64,000 nt of DNA from Adineta steineri (taxonomy: Eukaryota; Rotifera; Eurotatoria; Adinetida; Adinetidae). The notes below the pieces were generated by a model. It ran no database searches. It had not been told where the DNA came from and was given only the letters and a program-made list of their open reading frames with translations. Shown here piece after piece: positions 15,805 through 28,500 of the stretch; position 1 is the stretch's first letter; each line of letters starts with the position of its first letter. The DNA lies in the NCBI GenBank assembly GCA_905250115.1, contig CAJNOI010000058.1:69149-133148 (forward strand). The letters run 5' to 3'. Made by a program: the position numbers and the translations under genes.

Positions 15805-18617
15805 TCTATATATCTATAATATGTCTCTACAAGAAAAAGAAAACACAAATCTTGACTGATTGATTATAAGTAATATATATATATACAAGACAAGAGAGAG
15901 ATAATCGGCAAACCGAATTATACACGTTCCACTGCAATCATACAATTAATATATATATATATATATATATTACATATATACATGCACACATACACTTGTA
16001 TATATAAATATATGTCAAGAAAAGAGAACAAATTCAACTGTCTGTTTTTACTAATGTCTATTCTTAGAATTGTGCTCGTTGAGCGTTACGGAAATATAAA
16101 ATGCATATAACTTTTTTCTTCTCAAATCGAATGGCATAAGCTGTCGTCGTTATTTGACAGCTATAAAAGACGAAGATGACATCTTTTTTGCCTCATTCAC
16201 TATTCCACATTCACTTTCTATTAAGTCTTTTACAAACAAGAAATATTGCGTATACAGGATAGTTTTCGTCTTCTTTATCGATTGATTTTCCCCCCTTTTT
16301 CTCTCTCTCTCTCCCTCTCCTTTCACGATCCTTTCTTCTTTTTTTTTCTCCTATCTTTTCCCTTAATCTAGTCCATTGGGACACTATATTTCATAGGATG
16401 ATGTATGCAAGTACACGAGGGAAAATTTGAAATGGAATCTTTATATATTGGCTGACAGGAAACGAAATATCGTAATACACAACAATATGCAGTTTATACA
16501 CGTAAAGTACACTATAAAAAAAAGTATGGTTAATATAATAATTTTATCTCATAGCGAAAGAAGTTAACAAAAACAACAACAACATTCGATATACATCAAG
16601 AACATCTCCATTCCTACTTATGCCTATGATTCATGATGTTTGCGTGCTGTCTTTCATTACCTACTCACAATATAAATATATATATATATGAGAGCACATG
16701 AATCAACTGGAATAGAATTACAAGTCATCATAGTCTTGTATTGTTTTTCTACATCACATAAACCATATATACTAATGATTTTTTTGTGATTGTTCGATAA
16801 TTGTTATTGCTATTGACTATTTCTATATATTCATTGAAGAAAAAAAAAAGTTTAGAAAAAAAAGATTAAGATAGCAACAGTGACTCTAAGCCTGTCGTTT
16901 TATACAAATAATTAATAAACACACACACACACACACACTATACTATATATATATATACTCGACTACACTTAATGACGATAGTGAACGTCTTATGAAAAAA
17001 AAGAAGAAAGGGAGAGAGGCGAAAGAATAACGAAGAGTGTTAATTTTACTTGCTACTTCTCTTTGCCTGTTGTTATCCGGAACGTGTTGCTCGTTTAAAA
17101 GAAGAAGGGAAAAGCTGGTGATGAACAACCAATACACACACACACACACATCTATAACAGACAGTAGCAACTATCTTTTTATCGTCATTTCTATCCACCC
17201 GTGATGTTAGTAATAGAAGCATTACAACCACAAGAGATGTCTGTGTGTGAACGTGCATGCAAGTAACAGAAAACGCAATAAGACCAGTCAGTCTTCTTCT
17301 TCTTTACCACTAGTAGTGATGGCAATTATGCGACGATAGCGTTGAAAGAACAGCGAGAACACGAGAACGACAGAGATTGTATCTGAGTAGAAGTAACAGA
17401 GTTGCATGAAGATGTAAAAAGCAGAGAGAAAGACTAAGCAAAAAAAAATCTATCTGTCTCTTGTGGCACAAAGTTTTATACGGATCTAAAAAATAGATAG
17501 AGGGGAAAACAACACAAGTAGATAGTCATACTTTGATGTGATAGGATAATACGATTTTTTCTTTATTTCAATGACTAGTAGCAAGGTTGATTCATGTTGA
17601 GCTTTCCATCTTTTCCTCATCTTCCTTCCTGTTTGCACTATGCAAAACATTATTGCTATTCTAAATAGTATATGATTGTACTTGAATAATTTGAATTAAC
17701 CATGCTAAAAGCAATTACTTACTATCTATACTGTTCGTATCTGTTCTCTGTTTTTTATATAAATAAAAGAGCATAGTCTCAGGAAATGGATACTTCCATT
17801 CACACATTAATAACAGATATATATATATATATGCCTACCGGTCATTCTATATTGCATGAATACGGTGTTTCGAAACTCAATTTATATAGAAAAAAAAAAT
17901 TTAATATTGAAAAACTTCTATAGTGCACTTGTTGCATTGTTCTTTACGTGTATTATTCATCTATTCTATTGTTCAACAAATCATCTATGTTAGTTGTAGT
18001 CGGGTTACGTGTCGGCAATTAACGAGACCGAGAAAAGAAAAGAAGGAAATATGCATCGATCATTTTCCTTTTGTCGGTGATAGTAACCCGGGAGTCAATG
18101 CTAAATATAACAAAAAAAAAACCAATTCTTTAAGCCTGCTTAATATTATATTGAATGGAATGTATCCGACATTATTTTGTTTATTGAAAGGAATTACTAA
18201 ATAAATGTACAGAATAATCATGTCTCATTATCATCTTTTACAATGAGATCTATCAATAGTAATTAGTGTTAAAAATAATTCAGGAAGAAACTATATAAAT
18301 TCATATATATATATATATTCCAGTGCCCTCTACGTTTTATATCTGATGAATGGCATTTTGTTCACCAACAATTAAATATTAAACGAAAGAGAATGAATGA
18401 ATGAATGAATAAAGAATGAAATATATACTTTACTTATATATATTATCTTATTCGACGTTTAGAAAATAACTGATCAGTCCGATACGAAGAGAAAAGAAAA
18501 ATTCATGTAATATGATCGTCAGTTTTTATGTGAATTAGTTTAGATTAATCCATCGTTAAGTTGTCAATTTAATAGAGTTCTTTTTTCATCTAGATTTTGT
18601 ATATATTATATAGAAGA
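15805..18617. other. Long divergent intergenic region, microsatellite-rich
   Basis: Lies between the 5' ends of NALCN (-) and the MYND gene (+), so it probably holds both promoters. Visible: TA runs near 15950-15970, 16675-16690 and 17818-17832, CA runs near 16920-16938 and 17135-17150, a pyrimidine tract near 16290-16325 and a GAAT tetranucleotide run near 18390-18412. A 5' UTR acceptor (TTTTTTCATCTAG) ends near 18593. No supported gene. Confidence 0.6.
16920..16938. repeat. CA microsatellite
   Basis: About nine CA units, followed shortly by a TA run. Confidence 0.8.
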
Positions 18618-20748
18618 ATGCGATGTATAGCTGCGAATCGATCTGTTCTTACAACATTAGATCAAAATGCTACACTTCCTGATGCTTATGATAGTAATGA
18701 AACAGCAACAACAAATGATATCGAATGTATGGATATCATACAATTTGCTGATGGTTGGTATTCCTATCCTGATCTTAATACATTTAACAGTGATTTACTT
18801 CTTGATACACTTACAATTCGAGTAAATTACCTTTTTATTTTATCATTTCATATATATGTATATATCATTTTCTGTAGCATATTAAACCAACAAAAGCCAT
18901 ATCTCCTTGGAACATTAAAGCAGACAATCCGACTGTTCTTCCATTGACTGAAATTGGTATGTGTTTTATTAATATATTGTCTTACAAAATATAATTATTC
19001 TATAGCAACTCGTCAACTTGAAGCACTATTCAATTTGTCACAATTGCTTTTCGGTTTAGCTCGAGCAGAACAATCAAATTATACATTTCGAGATCTTCAA
19101 TTAAGTCAACATGCACAACAATTTCAACAAGCAGGATTTAAGAAATTTCGTAAGTATTATTTTTTGTTGTTTTGTCATAATTATTTTCTAGTATCAATAT
19201 ATTTTTAGCGAATAATCATAGATCTATTGATTTTTTTGTTATCTTTCAACTTGTTGTTAATGATGTTCTTAAATCAGGTGCTATTGATACTGTTTTTTTG
19301 ATGTATAAGGATCCTCGTATACGATGTGTCAAACAAAAATGTCTTGATCTATTAAGTAATGTTGCAACTATACCTGAAGTTGCACGTATAATACTTGATC
19401 GTTATACGGGATTTCTTAATCAATTAATACAAGGTATTCGTGATGGTCATTTAATTGAAGAAAAAATTCCATCATTATCTGTACTTTTACGTTTATGTAA
19501 AGTAATTGTTGAGAAAAATTTAATTCAATCATATCAACATTTAATTGATATGCAATTTATTGATATTATTATTGATCTTTTTGAAAATAATGAATACAAA
19601 TATTCAGATTATATTATTTATTTTATTAAATTTGAATCACTTGCTCTTCAATGTCTTCATATTATGTTACAATGTGCTGAACATGTTGATATGTGGTCAG
19701 AAAGTATGTGACGAAGAAAAAAAGAAAGATATTATTTTATTTATATATTTATAGAAGCTCAAATTCGTATAGTAAATTATTGTTGTACATTATTACATAA
19801 ATCTGTCTTAGATGATGATGATCATCATAAAAATCATCGTCATCAAAAACGTATTGAATCAAATCATCTTGTTTATGCTGAACAACATTCAATTGTTCAT
19901 TCACTTAGTTATGCTCTATTAACATTTTTAAGTGTTGTTCGATGTCGAAAAGAAATTGGAGCATTCTACCGTGAAAATGAACATTTTAGAGAATTACTTA
20001 GTGCAATGAGACATAAATATGGTCCACGAAGTGAATTTATATCTCGTGATCCAACAATATCAAATGCACTTAATCAAGTTGCTAATGTTATGTTTGATCG
20101 ACATCAACGAAAAAAACGACGACATCATCAACAACATCATCATCATTATAATCAACGACAATCAGAAGTAATCGATGTGAAACAATATTCACATGATCCA
20201 TTTCAAGATGAAGATGAAGAAAATGATGAAAATCGACAATATCGAAAATGTTCAAATTCTTTATGTCAAATCATTGAAAATGATGTAAGTGTTATATTCA
20301 AAAAAAAAGATATTTTAATTTTTCTATATTTCTTTTGTTTGAATTAAAGCAAGTTAAATTTCAAAATTGTCCTCATTGTCATAAATTATCCTATTGTAGT
20401 CAATATTGTCGTGAAGTTCATTGGACACTTAATCATAATATATCATGTCGATCTATTTATAATAATGAAAAGAAAGAAGAAGATTCAACTGTATTATGTA
20501 TGACTGATCGATTTTCTGAAACATTACCACAACCATATCAAGCAAATAATACAGTGTCGATGTCACACAACTCGGCATTTGAAACTTTACCCGTACAAAT
20601 ATCACAGCCAGTCATTGAAGCAACAGCCGAGATTACAAATGAGCTGTGCTATCCATCTGCATCATCATTACCTTCTACAACTGTTAAAAAGAAGTCGTTT
20701 AAAACATTATTCTCACTTCTTCGTGTTGGTGGTAGTAAACGACGATAA
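18618..20748 (+). CDS. Armadillo-like helical protein with C-terminal MYND zinc finger (616 aa)
   Basis: Six exons join in phase: 18618-18821, 18878-18956, 19006-19149, 19209-19703, 19755-20284, 20350-20748. The ATG at 18618 follows a probable 5' UTR acceptor. The N-terminal half is helical and reads like ARM/HEAT repeats (for example VKQKCLDLLSNVATIPEVAR and LALQCLHIMLQCAEHVDMW). A low-complexity His/Arg/Gln stretch (RRHHQQHHHHYNQRQ) and an acidic stretch (DEDEENDEN) precede the finger. The MYND pattern is CSNSLC, intron, CPHC, CSQYC, then H and C in HWTLNHNISC. The tail is Ser/Thr-rich and ends in basic residues (VGGSKRR). MYND fingers usually bind proline-rich partners. I do not recognise the specific ortholog, so no symbol is given. 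Confidence 0.82.
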
Positions 20749-21478
20749 ATAATATTCAAAACAATCTCTCAATTATTATTTTAGTAATCTCTCAGCATGA
20801 CTGTGTTTATTTTTGTTTTATCTGAATTGTATCTATTTGATGATTGACAAATAGACATTGTCTTATTCGCTATTTGTATTTAATTGAAAAGATAGAAAGT
20901 AAACTAATTTTTACTTGTATATATAATGAAGAAGAAAAAAAAGAATTTAATAATTACCATAGAATTTATCTATCCTTTAATTAAACGTTTTTTAGTGTAA
21001 TAATGATGTTAGGTCGGAATAGAGAAGAAACACGTAGGAAAAACATTTGATGTAAAAAATGATGGTTATTACGAAGTATAATAAATATTCTACTTACAGA
21101 TAATAGATGGCTGGTGCATAGCAATAAAACTTTACCATATTGTGTATAATGAAAGGTTAAAATCTCATTTGAAAGTTTGCCTGTGGAAGTCATCAGTCAT
21201 GTTAATATAATTGAATTAACTTCAAGCAATCGAGTCTTTGTAGTAAATTGAATAGCATCTATTTTTTATCATTCATCTTCGAATTTTAACAAAGCTGTCA
21301 TAAGTAAGTGGCATTCTGAATAGAGCTCTTGAAATACAATAGGTTTAATTAAGATCATTTCCTCATATTGATATAATTCCTATTCAAACAAAAGATTAAA
21401 ATAAAAACTTTTTTTCTTTTCAAGTATAATTTAATAAAAAAAATTTAATATTTAAAATTACTTCATTACTTTATTTCA
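20749..21478. other. Intergenic stretch, nothing recognised
   Basis: A+T-rich, no convincing coding frame or structured repeat. Confidence 0.5.
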
Positions 21479-22295
21479 ATGGAAATATTCATCACATGTA
21501 TAATTGGTGGAATTCTTAATCTAATTATTTTTATAACAGTTAAATCATTTTGACAAACAAGATGTGCTTTCTTTTTAATTATTACTTCATTTGTTAATAT
21601 TGGTCAATTACTAACAACACCATTTATTTTTGGTCTTGGTTTTGTAAATTTCGTATTTTTTTAGCACAATGGAGTATTTTTATTTCACTTTCAAGTATAT
21701 GTTTAGCAACTATTGATCAATTCTTATCTAGAAGTAAATATCGACATTGGAATAATTTACGATTAGCTAACTATTCTATTATTATTATTTGTATTCATCT
21801 ATTTTGATGTATCTAATGATTTATGTAGAATTATTAATTCAATTTTTGCAAAATATGTATCCTATTTTCAATTTCCAGTCTTGTTTGGTTGTTTACCAAT
21901 TATTACCATGATTCTATTTTCTATATTAGCTTTTATTAATGCTCGTACAATAACTAGTCGCCAAACAATTATTATACGATTACGACGAGATCGTCATGAT
22001 TTTTTATATTTATTAACTAAATCAAAATAATTTATATCCGGAAATTATTGCATATCATCAATTTGTAAATACAATTACAGTTTTATTAGCTTTTTCAAGT
22101 TTTTCAGTCAGTATATTATTTATGATATTAAATAATTCTACATTTTATATATATTGTTGTGTTTCAAGATGTTTTCGTAAACAATTAGTCTATGTATCAA
22201 TCAATATTTGGATAAAACAATGGCTCAATAAACAACATAATAATATAATTACACCTAGTTTTAATAAAGAATTTGAAGGGCGATCAACAAACTGA
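21479..22295 (+). pseudogene. Degenerate orphan GPCR
   Basis: The start reads MEIFITCIIGGILNLIIFIT, the TM1 of an orphan receptor family like those expanded in bdelloids. An in-frame TGA follows at 21551-21553. The frame recovers (CAFFLIITSFVNIGQLL), then appears to lose part of extracellular loop 1 and shifts before CKFRIFLAQWSIFISLSS and ICLATIDQFL, the TM3 region in which DRY is replaced by IDQF. Further shifts are near 21807 and 22020. The C-terminal piece (SRCFRKQLVYVSINIWIKQW) ends at a TGA. At least one stop and several frameshifts make this a clear pseudogene, of a different subfamily from the receptor at 286-1215. Confidence 0.8.
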
Positions 22296-22582
22296 ACACC
22301 CGTCTTCGTCGTAACTATTTCACTACCTCAAATAACAATCTAAATGTTGTTACTGAGAAAAAAAACTACTGCTAATTTTTTGAGACATATACTCATTAAA
22401 TATGAGCCTGAAGTATTAAATATATACATAAATATTCAATGATATAATATTGTGTTACATCTATGAATTTATTCTATTTGCTTCTCATATGCTATTCTTA
22501 TTTAATGATTGTCAGACAAATTTTATCTAGATGTATTTACATGATATCGAACATATAAAGAAACAAAAAGAAAAATTTTTAA

Positions 22583-25500
22583 TTATAATATTGTACTAAT
22601 TGGATCATTGTATGCTGATGTTGATGATCTTTGAAGTTGTTGAGTATCACTCTTTCTTTCCATCGCTGTTGTTAAACTTCGACCAATAAAACTTAAATAA
22701 CGTCCAGTTAATGCAACAAGATCTTGAGCCTAAACAGAATAATTTTCTTATAATATAGTAAATATTCTAATTTTCAATTTACTCTATCAACTTGACATTG
22801 AAGTATATGAGGTTGATTTAAGCTACCATATTTAATATCAATTGCATTTTGATGTCGACGAATTGAAACAACATCATTATATGGTATTGTAAAAAGTGTT
22901 TCCTAAAAATTAAATTTCAAAATAATATAACGATTTCTTAAATAGATTTAATTAATTTACTCGTGTATCAATATCAAGAAACAATATACCGTTTTTACAA
23001 ATACCAATTAAACAAGGTGATCGAATCGATGGTTCATCAACTGACTAGAAAAATAAATATAAATGTATATTAATCAATCAGTCGAATGATTACAAACTTG
23101 ACAAGCAAAAAATGTCATGCCAAATAAAGGCCATGTTTGTATAATATCTAAATAGAAAATAGAATATATATTTAAATAGAAAAAAAAAACAAATTTACTT
23201 AGAAATTTTATTTTCGCTTCAATTGCTGTTAATGATTCAACAGATGAATAGAGTTTTTCATGAACAGTTGTTGTCCAAATTTGTGGACGAACACTTTTTA
23301 ATTTTAAAACACTTGTTGGAAGAAGATGTTTTACTTCTCGCCTATGAAATAAAAACAATTCAAAATATTAAAACAAAATTTTCTGAACATACATTGAAGG
23401 TAAACCAATTTTATTTGCTGCATGATACTGAAGAGCAGCCATAAATGAAATTTGTTGCTATAATAATTACAGAATTAATATTAAATTTATAAGAATTTTT
23501 CATTTCATTTATACCATAAGTTCATCGGAAAAATGATTATTTTTTATAATAATCATTGTACCTTCAAGTAATTCAGGTACAAGTTGATGATACATAAAAT
23601 CAATGAAAATATCCGATTTATTATCATCAAATATCATTGGAATAGTAAACCAAAGCATACGTTTAATAATTAAATGATAATCAGTCATATTCGATCGTAC
23701 ACATTCACTGAGAATATCAAAAAGATATTCAGTTGGATTTAATAAACGTGATGATTGTTCTATTTGTAATACAATAAATTCATACACTATAATAATAATA
23801 AGAAAGAAATAAGTTTACCTGAAGCACTAATAATAAAAATTGAATATTCATCATGTTCTAAACTATTCGATATATTAAATCGTTCACATAATTGACTGAG
23901 ACAATCACCAATAACCTAAACAGAAAAAATATCACTGATTTTATAAGATTAATAAAGAATTTATTACCATTGATGGTGTTGTCAGCAAAGTTAATGGTGC
24001 ACCACCTGGTAATAAAAATGTTTGACGTTTACCTCCATTTTTACCATTCTAAACAAAAAAATATTATTTCAGTATCAATAGAAAATATTCATACAGCTAT
24101 AAGAAGATCGATTTCAGCTTTGCTTGGTGTATTTTTACGCCCACCGTATTTTAATGTTTGTTCATAATGATTTAAACATAATTGTACTAGAAACAAAAAT
24201 ACATTTATTCAATTATTATTTTTTGTTAAACTAAATTACCTAATTTTTCATTTTGATTTATATTATCATGGAGATATTTAACAAAATATGGTCGTAAATG
24301 TTGACTTGGAATGAAATAATTAAGTATAATAACAAGTAATTTCCATCCACATTGAACACTATCGGTTTTTATACTTTTATTATCTGTTAATTGTTTGATA
24401 AGTTGACATAATATTTCATCAATTAATGTTCGATGTTTATGCATATTCTATTAAAATGTAATTTTATTTAGTATTAACAAAAAAAAGATGAATAATACTT
24501 TTAACAAATAAAGTAAACAATCAAGATCAGTTTGGCCTCGGGACATTGCATGATCACCCATAAAACGCATAATTGCTAAATAAAAATTCATTTAATTGCA
24601 ATAACCAGAAAAAGAAAAGAAAGTTTTACTGAGAAAACATTGTCGTGCAATACGATTTGAATCATTTGATGTATGATTTAGAAGTGATGATTGAATTGGA
24701 TTCTATAAACATAAGAAAATGAATTAATCATAATACTAAATAAATTTACTTTTGTCCATTTAAGTAATTCCGCATAATCTTGCCATGTCCATTCTAATTA
24801 ATAGACAAATAAAAATAAGAAATATTTCAATTAAGTATTACCTGAAGTTTTCCAATTTTTCTTTGATCGTCTATTTAAGAAAAAACAAACAAAATTTCAT
24901 TTTAAAAGAAAAAAGTTTATTTTACCGTCTGTTTGGAAGTTTAAAATTTTGTAATGCAAATTCCATCATAGAATGTCCAGTTGGTAATGCAGATATTGTT
25001 GGTTTTGGTGTATGATTATCGAATGAAGCTGATGGAATAAGTTCACTAAATGTTTGACTACAACTTAATAAACTTGCTTGACTTGATGATTTCAATAAAT
25101 CACTTGTATTTGATATTAAATTTGGTGAAAATTTATCTTGATGATTTTTCTATTTGAAAAATGAAAAATAAGAAGTACAGAAAATCAATATTTTTTATAT
25201 AAACTTACATGATTAGACGTACGAGAATATTTAATAAAATCTATTCGTGATTCTCTTAAAAATTTATCGAACATTTGTTTTATTTTTTGAATCTAAATAT
25301 AATGATGTATTTAGTTATTTCATATTTTTCTCTTAATTCAAATACCCGATGTGAATGAATAGTAATACGTTTTTTTGTTAGACGTAATTCAATTGATGAA
25401 CCATTACGAATTGAAGAAATTTGTTGAATATTATCAAATGTAAATGTTTCAAGTACTTGTAATATATCACTTCTAGATTTTGTTCGACTTCGTTTAATAA

Positions 25501-28500
25501 ATCGAACACCTGAATGTGATATTCCTAACATTTGTACTTCACCAGAACGATATTTCGGTATCTATTTTAATATAATATATATATACAGAAAAGGTTTTAA
25601 TTAAGAAAATTAAACATACAGATATAGGAAAAAATCGACAAAAATATGTTGGCCATTGACGTCCTTGTTCAATAATCGCTTTTTTTGCTGATAGTTTATT
25701 TATTAAATCAATATCACCCATAACTGCGACACCATGTGAAGCTAAAATAAAAAATTATAATTTCATTTCAGAAGAAGATTGACTTTACATAGAAATGTTT
25801 TCATATTTGTTCGTTCAGCTTCTGTGATACGAATACATATTGATGAAAATGTATCATATACAATTTGTAAATATAATAAATCAATTACAATTGGTTGATC
25901 ATATGTTTCCATTGGAGAAAAAACCTTAGAATATAATTCATATATATAATTTAATGTATCATAATTTTGTCAAACCTCTTTACGAATTTTTAATTTCCAG
26001 ATAATATTATGATATGTTAAATAGTTAAGTGATTGTCTTGATGAAGGTTTACTTGTATTTATTGCTTCATTGAATGAAGGAATAGCATCTAGAAAAATAT
26101 TTTGATCAATTCCTGAATTTAATGTGTTACTCCGAAAGATCTTTTTACCTGTAAATGATAATTCATCTGGATTTTCAAATAATTTTTTACGAAGTTCAAA
26201 ATTTTCTTTTCCAATCCTAGAATAAGAACAGTAATAACAAATAAATTTGTTCATTTTTCTTTCAACAAACATTGGTGTCATTGTTTTATGAAAATCTAAT
26301 TTTGATGATTGATTTCGAGCAACAATTTCATTTGTTGACATATCATCATCATCATCAATATTATCATTATTATTATTATTTTCAGATATTGGTGATATAA
26401 GATCAATTGATATATTTGTCATTGGAGATTTTTTACGTGGTTCATTTATTGTTGGTGATATAATTCTTTCTTGAGATTGTGCTCGTCGTTCATTAGGAAT
26501 ATTTTGATCAACAATCGTACGTTTTATATGATGAGCACTTTGTGAACGTTGACAATTATCTTGAGATTTTGATAAATGTTCATAAGTTGGATCATTAAAA
26601 TTATTTGTAGGACGTATTTCATTTTTTATTGTTGTTTTATTACCATGAATTTCTTCTTGAATACGACGTTGTACAAGCATTCTTCTAAATAATATTTTAA
26701 TACGATTTTGAAATTATTGAAGATAAACAAACCTTTGTTGATTCGCATTATCTGTTTCTTCTGGATTGAGCGGAGGTGGCCAACGGATTTTACCAATTCG
26801 TACTGTTTTAGCTCGTAGATTTTTATGAATTTCAGGAGAACGTCGAGTAAATATATGTGAAGGAACTTTAATAGCATGTCTATTCAATAACAATAATGAG
26901 AAATTTTTCGAAAATAAAAATCTTTTACTTATTATTATGGTTTACTGCATTTTGTTTGTAAATTTGTCCATTACTTGAAGATCTTACATCTAATTGTGAC
27001 ATTGAAAGACGTTCAACAGATATATTAGGTTTAGCTAGTATCGGTGATGATGGAATTGATTGAATATCAGCTTCATTTTCTTCAATTATTGTTGGTGTTT
27101 TTTTTGATGAAATAATTGGATTTGAAGATATTAATTGCGAAACAATATTCGTTGAACGAACTAAAAATTTCAATATTTAATTTTCAACTTTACTATTAAA
27201 TAAAATAACTTACATGGCATTTCATCTGATTTTTTGACTTGATTATTAACATCTGTTGATTGTTTCAAGTAAACTGGTAGATATTTTTTACCACTAATAT
27301 CAATAACGGGTACGAAAACAGGTCCATTTGATTTCGAATTTGACGTTGATGATGATGATGTTGTTGTTATTGATTGTTTTGAATTATTCACTGTTGATGT
27401 TGTTGTTGCAAAACATACATCAGGATTAATTGGAATAAGTTTTATATTCTTTTTATCCTGTGATTGTAGAAAATTATGTTCAATACCTGACGACTCCAGT
27501 GTGAAATAATTAATTATCTATATGAAATACACATCTAGAATATCAAGAAGACAAAATATATACAATGAAAATTTTTTTTATGTGTGCGAAAATTAAAATG
27601 CTACTGATTGTGGATAACTATAATTTACAAATTTCGAATGTTTTTCAAGAGAATATTCTTGTTTATCAAAATTAATAGTTGACATTTGTCGTAATCGATT
27701 GTATCCACGAGGACGAAGTTCATTTGATCGACGATCAAATACTTGATGTTTGGGTCCACGAATATATTTTGTATTATCATCAATATCTGTTTGACTTGAA
27801 TAACCAACTTGTGGTAAAATAAATCGATTTTCATTTATAGATGATGTAAGACTATTGTTATTATTATTATTATTCATATTAATATTTGAATGTTCAGAAT
27901 ATTTCGGTTTTGTTTTCGTACGTTTTTTTCTTTCGGAATTTTCTTTTTCATTTTTAAGTTTTTTTTGATCATGAATATGAATTGGATGAGATATAGGACG
28001 AACTGAAGATTTTTTTTGTGTAGAATTTTTATGAAGTAAACTTGCTAAACCACGTCGACGTGTTGATTGTTCAACACGACTATTTGATATCATTTGTAAA
28101 CGACGTTGATCAAGGGTTGATAATAATGTTTTTTTAGCTTTTTTCTTTCCTAAATTTTTTGGATCAAGTGCACGATCAAATAAATCATCAAGAAATGCTT
28201 CAACATCTGATTTATGACATGGTAATGGAAGATCAGTTATAGTAGCAATCGATTCAGAATCGAATCTAGAAAATAAAGAAGATGAAGAATGAATTTATTT
28301 TTTAGGTTATAATTTACATGGAATTTCCTTGTTTTTTAGCTTGAGGATAACCAAATTTTGGTCGTGTTGATTTATTTTTGATGAATCTAAAAAAATTAAA
28401 ATAGCCTAGATTTAAGTTATTTTATCGTCTATATTAATTCCATTTTATATCGTTCTTCTGACAGTGTCTGATTATATGAAATCTATGCCTTACACACCCT

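Noticed and set aside
17923..18204. Plus-strand frame of 93 codons upstream of the MYND gene
   Set aside because: Opens at a TTG, has no domain or splice support and lies in microsatellite-rich intergenic DNA.
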